From NCBI RefSeq assembly GCF_003602095.1, contig NZ_RAHH01000015.1, forward strand, positions 62,001-126,000: 64,000 nt of DNA, given 5' to 3'. The notes below the pieces were generated by a model that made no database searches, was not told the origin of the DNA, and was given only the letters and a program-made list of their open reading frames with translations. A program made the translations under genes and the position numbers. Origin of the DNA: Rahnella woolbedingensis (GTDB taxonomy: Bacteria > Pseudomonadota > Gammaproteobacteria > Enterobacterales > Enterobacteriaceae). Shown here piece after piece: positions 60,867 through 64,000 of this stretch (position 1 is its first letter; the number at the start of each line of letters is the position of its first letter).

Positions 60867-62482
60867 GAACTTTTCCTCTCCGCATCCCAGGGAAGTTGTA
60901 CAAAAAATTGGGTGTAAACATCGGGCTCTGATTCGACATTGACCGAACCGCCCAGGCTTTCGACCTGCTGTTTAGCCAGGAACAGGCCCATGCCACGCTG
61001 GTCGCCTTTCGACGAAACCCCTTTTTCAAAAATAGTTTCAATATTTTCCGGCTCAATACCCGGACCATCGTCACTTACGATGCACGCCAACTGCCCGTTC
61101 TGATAGTGCAGCAACACGCTGACTTCGCCGTCAGGCTGCTCGCCAAGCGCATCCAGCGCGTTTTCAATCAGATTGCCCAGCACCGTGATCAGCGCCGCCA
61201 CCTGATCTTCATTATTGTTGTCCGGCAGCAGGCTGTCGTCGCTGAGCGTCAGCAGATGCCGCGTATCATAGGCGCGGTTAATCTTGCTCAGCAGGAAACC
61301 AGCGATCACCGGAGACTTGATTTTCAGCAGCAGGGAACCGATTTCCGCCTGATAATTATTGGCCGTTTTAAGGATGTAATCCTCAAGCTGCGCGTAGCTT
61401 TTCATGTGCAGCAATCCGAGGATCACGTGCAGTTTGTTCATAAATTCATGCGAACGTTCCCGCAGCGAATCCGCATAGTTTACCATGCCACTCAGGCGCT
61501 GCATTAACTGACTGACCTCGGTTTTATCCCTGAAGGTACAGATAGCGCCGATAATGACGCCGTTGTTGCGCACCGGAACCGTGTTGCTAAGCAGTAAGCG
61601 GCCTTTGAAATTGATCTCTTCGTCGCGGCGGGGAATGCCCGTGTTTACCACATCCCGCAGGTTGGCGATCAGCGGCAACGTATTTTCATCCGGCGCCACG
61701 TCTGTGGCGGTTTCCTGAAAAATCTGCCGGGCAGTCTGGTTGATAAGCGTCACATGCGCCAGGTCATCCACGGCGATGACGCCTTCTTTGATCGACTGCA
61801 ACATCGCCTGGCGCTGTTCGAACAGCGTCGAAATTTCATATGGCTCCAGCCCGAACAGAATGCGTTTAAGCATGCGCACCAGGCAGTACGTGCCCAGTGC
61901 GCCGACAATCATGCCGAACAGCACCGTCCACAGGATACTCCAGCGGCTTTTATTGATTTGCTCGGTGACTTTGACCAGCGAAATCCCGATGGCCACCACG
62001 CCGATTTGCTTGTGATTGTTGTCGTATACCGGCGTGAAAACGCGCAGCGCTTCGTCGAGCGTGCCCTTATTAATCGAGACGTTCTCTTTGCCGAGCAGTG
62101 CCGGATTAATGTCATCGCCGATAAAATGATGACTGATCACATCAGTATTCGGATGCGAATAACGGATGCCGTCCATATTGGTAACCACGATAAAAAGCAG
62201 ATCGTTACGTTTTTGGACGGAGCTGGCAATCGGCTGAATGATATTGCTGTCCGGGGGCAGAAGCAGGGCGCGTTTGGTTTCCGGTAAATCCGCCATCGTT
62301 CGGGCGACGGCCAGCGCTTTATCTTTTACGCCGTCGCGGGTGGTATCGCTGACCTGAACAAAATAAAGCATGTGAACAACCAGCAAAACGGAAGCAATCA
62401 CCGCGCTGACCATCAGAATAACGGATGTGCTCAGTTTCATGGGGTGCTTGCGCACGGGATGGCGTTGCTGCGAGTCGCTCAT
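60863..62482 (-). CDS. dcuS: C4-dicarboxylate sensor kinase DcuS
   Basis: This 539-residue membrane kinase has two membrane helices (MKLSTSVILMVSAVIASVLLVVHML in part, and ILWTVLFGMIVGALGTYCLV) around a periplasmic PAS domain. The fumarate-binding residues known for E. coli are conserved: Arg and His in IRYSHP and Arg in ALRVFTPVY. A cytoplasmic PAS (INQTARQIFQ) follows, then the H-box RERSHEFMNKLHVILGLLH, the N-box LGNLIENALDAL and the G-box DDGPGIEPENIE. I chose the ATG at 62482 as the nearest to the E. coli start; 62512 lacks a ribosome site. Confidence 0.95.
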   Translation of the reverse strand: MSDSQQRHPVRKHPMKLSTSVILMVSAVIASVLLVVHMLYFVQVSDTTRDGVKDKALAVARTMADLPETKRALLLPPDSNIIQPIASSVQKRNDLLFIVVTNMDGIRYSHPNTDVISHHFIGDDINPALLGKENVSINKGTLDEALRVFTPVYDNNHKQIGVVAIGISLVKVTEQINKSRWSILWTVLFGMIVGALGTYCLVRMLKRILFGLEPYEISTLFEQRQAMLQSIKEGVIAVDDLAHVTLINQTARQIFQETATDVAPDENTLPLIANLRDVVNTGIPRRDEEINFKGRLLLSNTVPVRNNGVIIGAICTFRDKTEVSQLMQRLSGMVNYADSLRERSHEFMNKLHVILGLLHMKSYAQLEDYILKTANNYQAEIGSLLLKIKSPVIAGFLLSKINRAYDTRHLLTLSDDSLLPDNNNEDQVAALITVLGNLIENALDALGEQPDGEVSVLLHYQNGQLACIVSDDGPGIEPENIETIFEKGVSSKGDQRGMGLFLAKQQVESLGGSVNVESEPDVYTQFFVQLPWDAERKSS

Positions 62483-62564
62483 GGGAGCCCCGGAAAAGAG
62501 CCAAATGCTCATTGGTAATGTCTGACAGTTCGCGTTGTTCGTCCGGCGTCATTATGCTGAACAC

Positions 62565-62589
62565 TGCGTGAACCTACCCTGTTCACGCA
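62565..62589. terminator. Hairpin between the porin gene and dcuS
   Basis: TGCGTGAAC (62565-62573) pairs perfectly with GTTCACGCA (62581-62589). Position downstream of the minus-strand porin gene suggests termination or message stabilisation; there is no T-run. Confidence 0.4.
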
Positions 62590-62661
62590 TAATGATATGT
62601 CTATTCCTCTGATACTTCCGCTATTTAATACTTTCAAAAGGGGATATCCGCGGAATCTTCA

Positions 62662-64000
<1,339 letters not shown>

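Overview
The window looks like chromosomal DNA of a gamma-proteobacterium of the order Enterobacterales, probably a Yersiniaceae genus such as Rahnella, Ewingella or a relative. The genus is an inference. It rests on close similarity, from memory, of many products to E. coli proteins (Kup, MntP, MntR, YdgJ, YbjI/YbjJ, Mtr, DcuS/DcuR, FumA/FumB) mixed with genes E. coli lacks. I saw no rRNA, tRNA, insertion sequence, integrase or CRISPR array. The window cuts a gene at each end: an amidase on the left and a LamB/ScrY-type porin on the right.

Layout. 0-5 kb: amidase and an MHS-family transporter, a DUF6434 protein, and a PdxI-like aldo/keto reductase divergent from a LysR regulator. 5-10.3 kb: a tightly coupled envelope operon (remnant of a HAD phosphatase, a beta-barrel protein, two BamA/D15-type barrels and a DUF4056-like protein). 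10.2-15.7 kb: mntP, an SOS-type umuD without umuC, ydgJ, kup and a lipoprotein. 15.8-18.2 kb: a polar amino-acid ABC importer behind tandem ARG boxes. 18.2-20.2 kb: a serine hydrolase and a ROK regulator. 20.4-27.1 kb: an AT-richer catabolic island with a LacI repressor, GPH symporter, cytoplasmic GH32, cytoplasmic GH91 and fructokinase. 27.2-31.7 kb: ybjJ-ybjI, two small envelope proteins, and a pseudo-receiver/LuxR regulator pair. 31.8-35.9 kb: mntR divergent from sitABCD. 36-40.4 kb: flavin reductase, then a LacI regulator with a SIS sugar-phosphate enzyme and a PTS EIIBC. 40.4-48.5 kb: NAD(P)-binding protein, mtr, a roughly 0.55-kb transcribed-looking non-coding segment, pirin, an ABC-F ATPase with an upstream leader peptide, an MFS exporter and an SDR. 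48.9-52.2 kb: LacI regulator, DUF3750 protein, and a Fic protein with an adjacent palindrome. 52.3-62.5 kb: an anaerobic fumarate module. 62.7-64 kb: the partial porin.

How genes work together. (1) MntR boxes stand in front of both sitABCD (import) and mntP (export), and mntR itself is here, so the window holds most of a manganese homeostasis regulon. (2) The GH91 protein has no signal peptide and keeps the acid pair I recall for difructose-anhydride-III hydrolase. With a sugar symporter, an intracellular fructosidase and fructokinase it suggests uptake and intracellular breakdown of difructose anhydride (or a related fructan product). This is the most unusual system in the window. (3) Class I fumarase, a DASS dicarboxylate antiporter, a three-domain flavinylated NADH:fumarate reductase, its ApbE flavin transferase and DcuSR form a soluble fumarate-reduction system, with a perfect FNR site in the intergenic region. 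(4) The ABC-F gene is preceded by a well-initiated 27-codon reading frame whose stop codon lies inside a long-range base-pairing element, which suggests translational attenuation.
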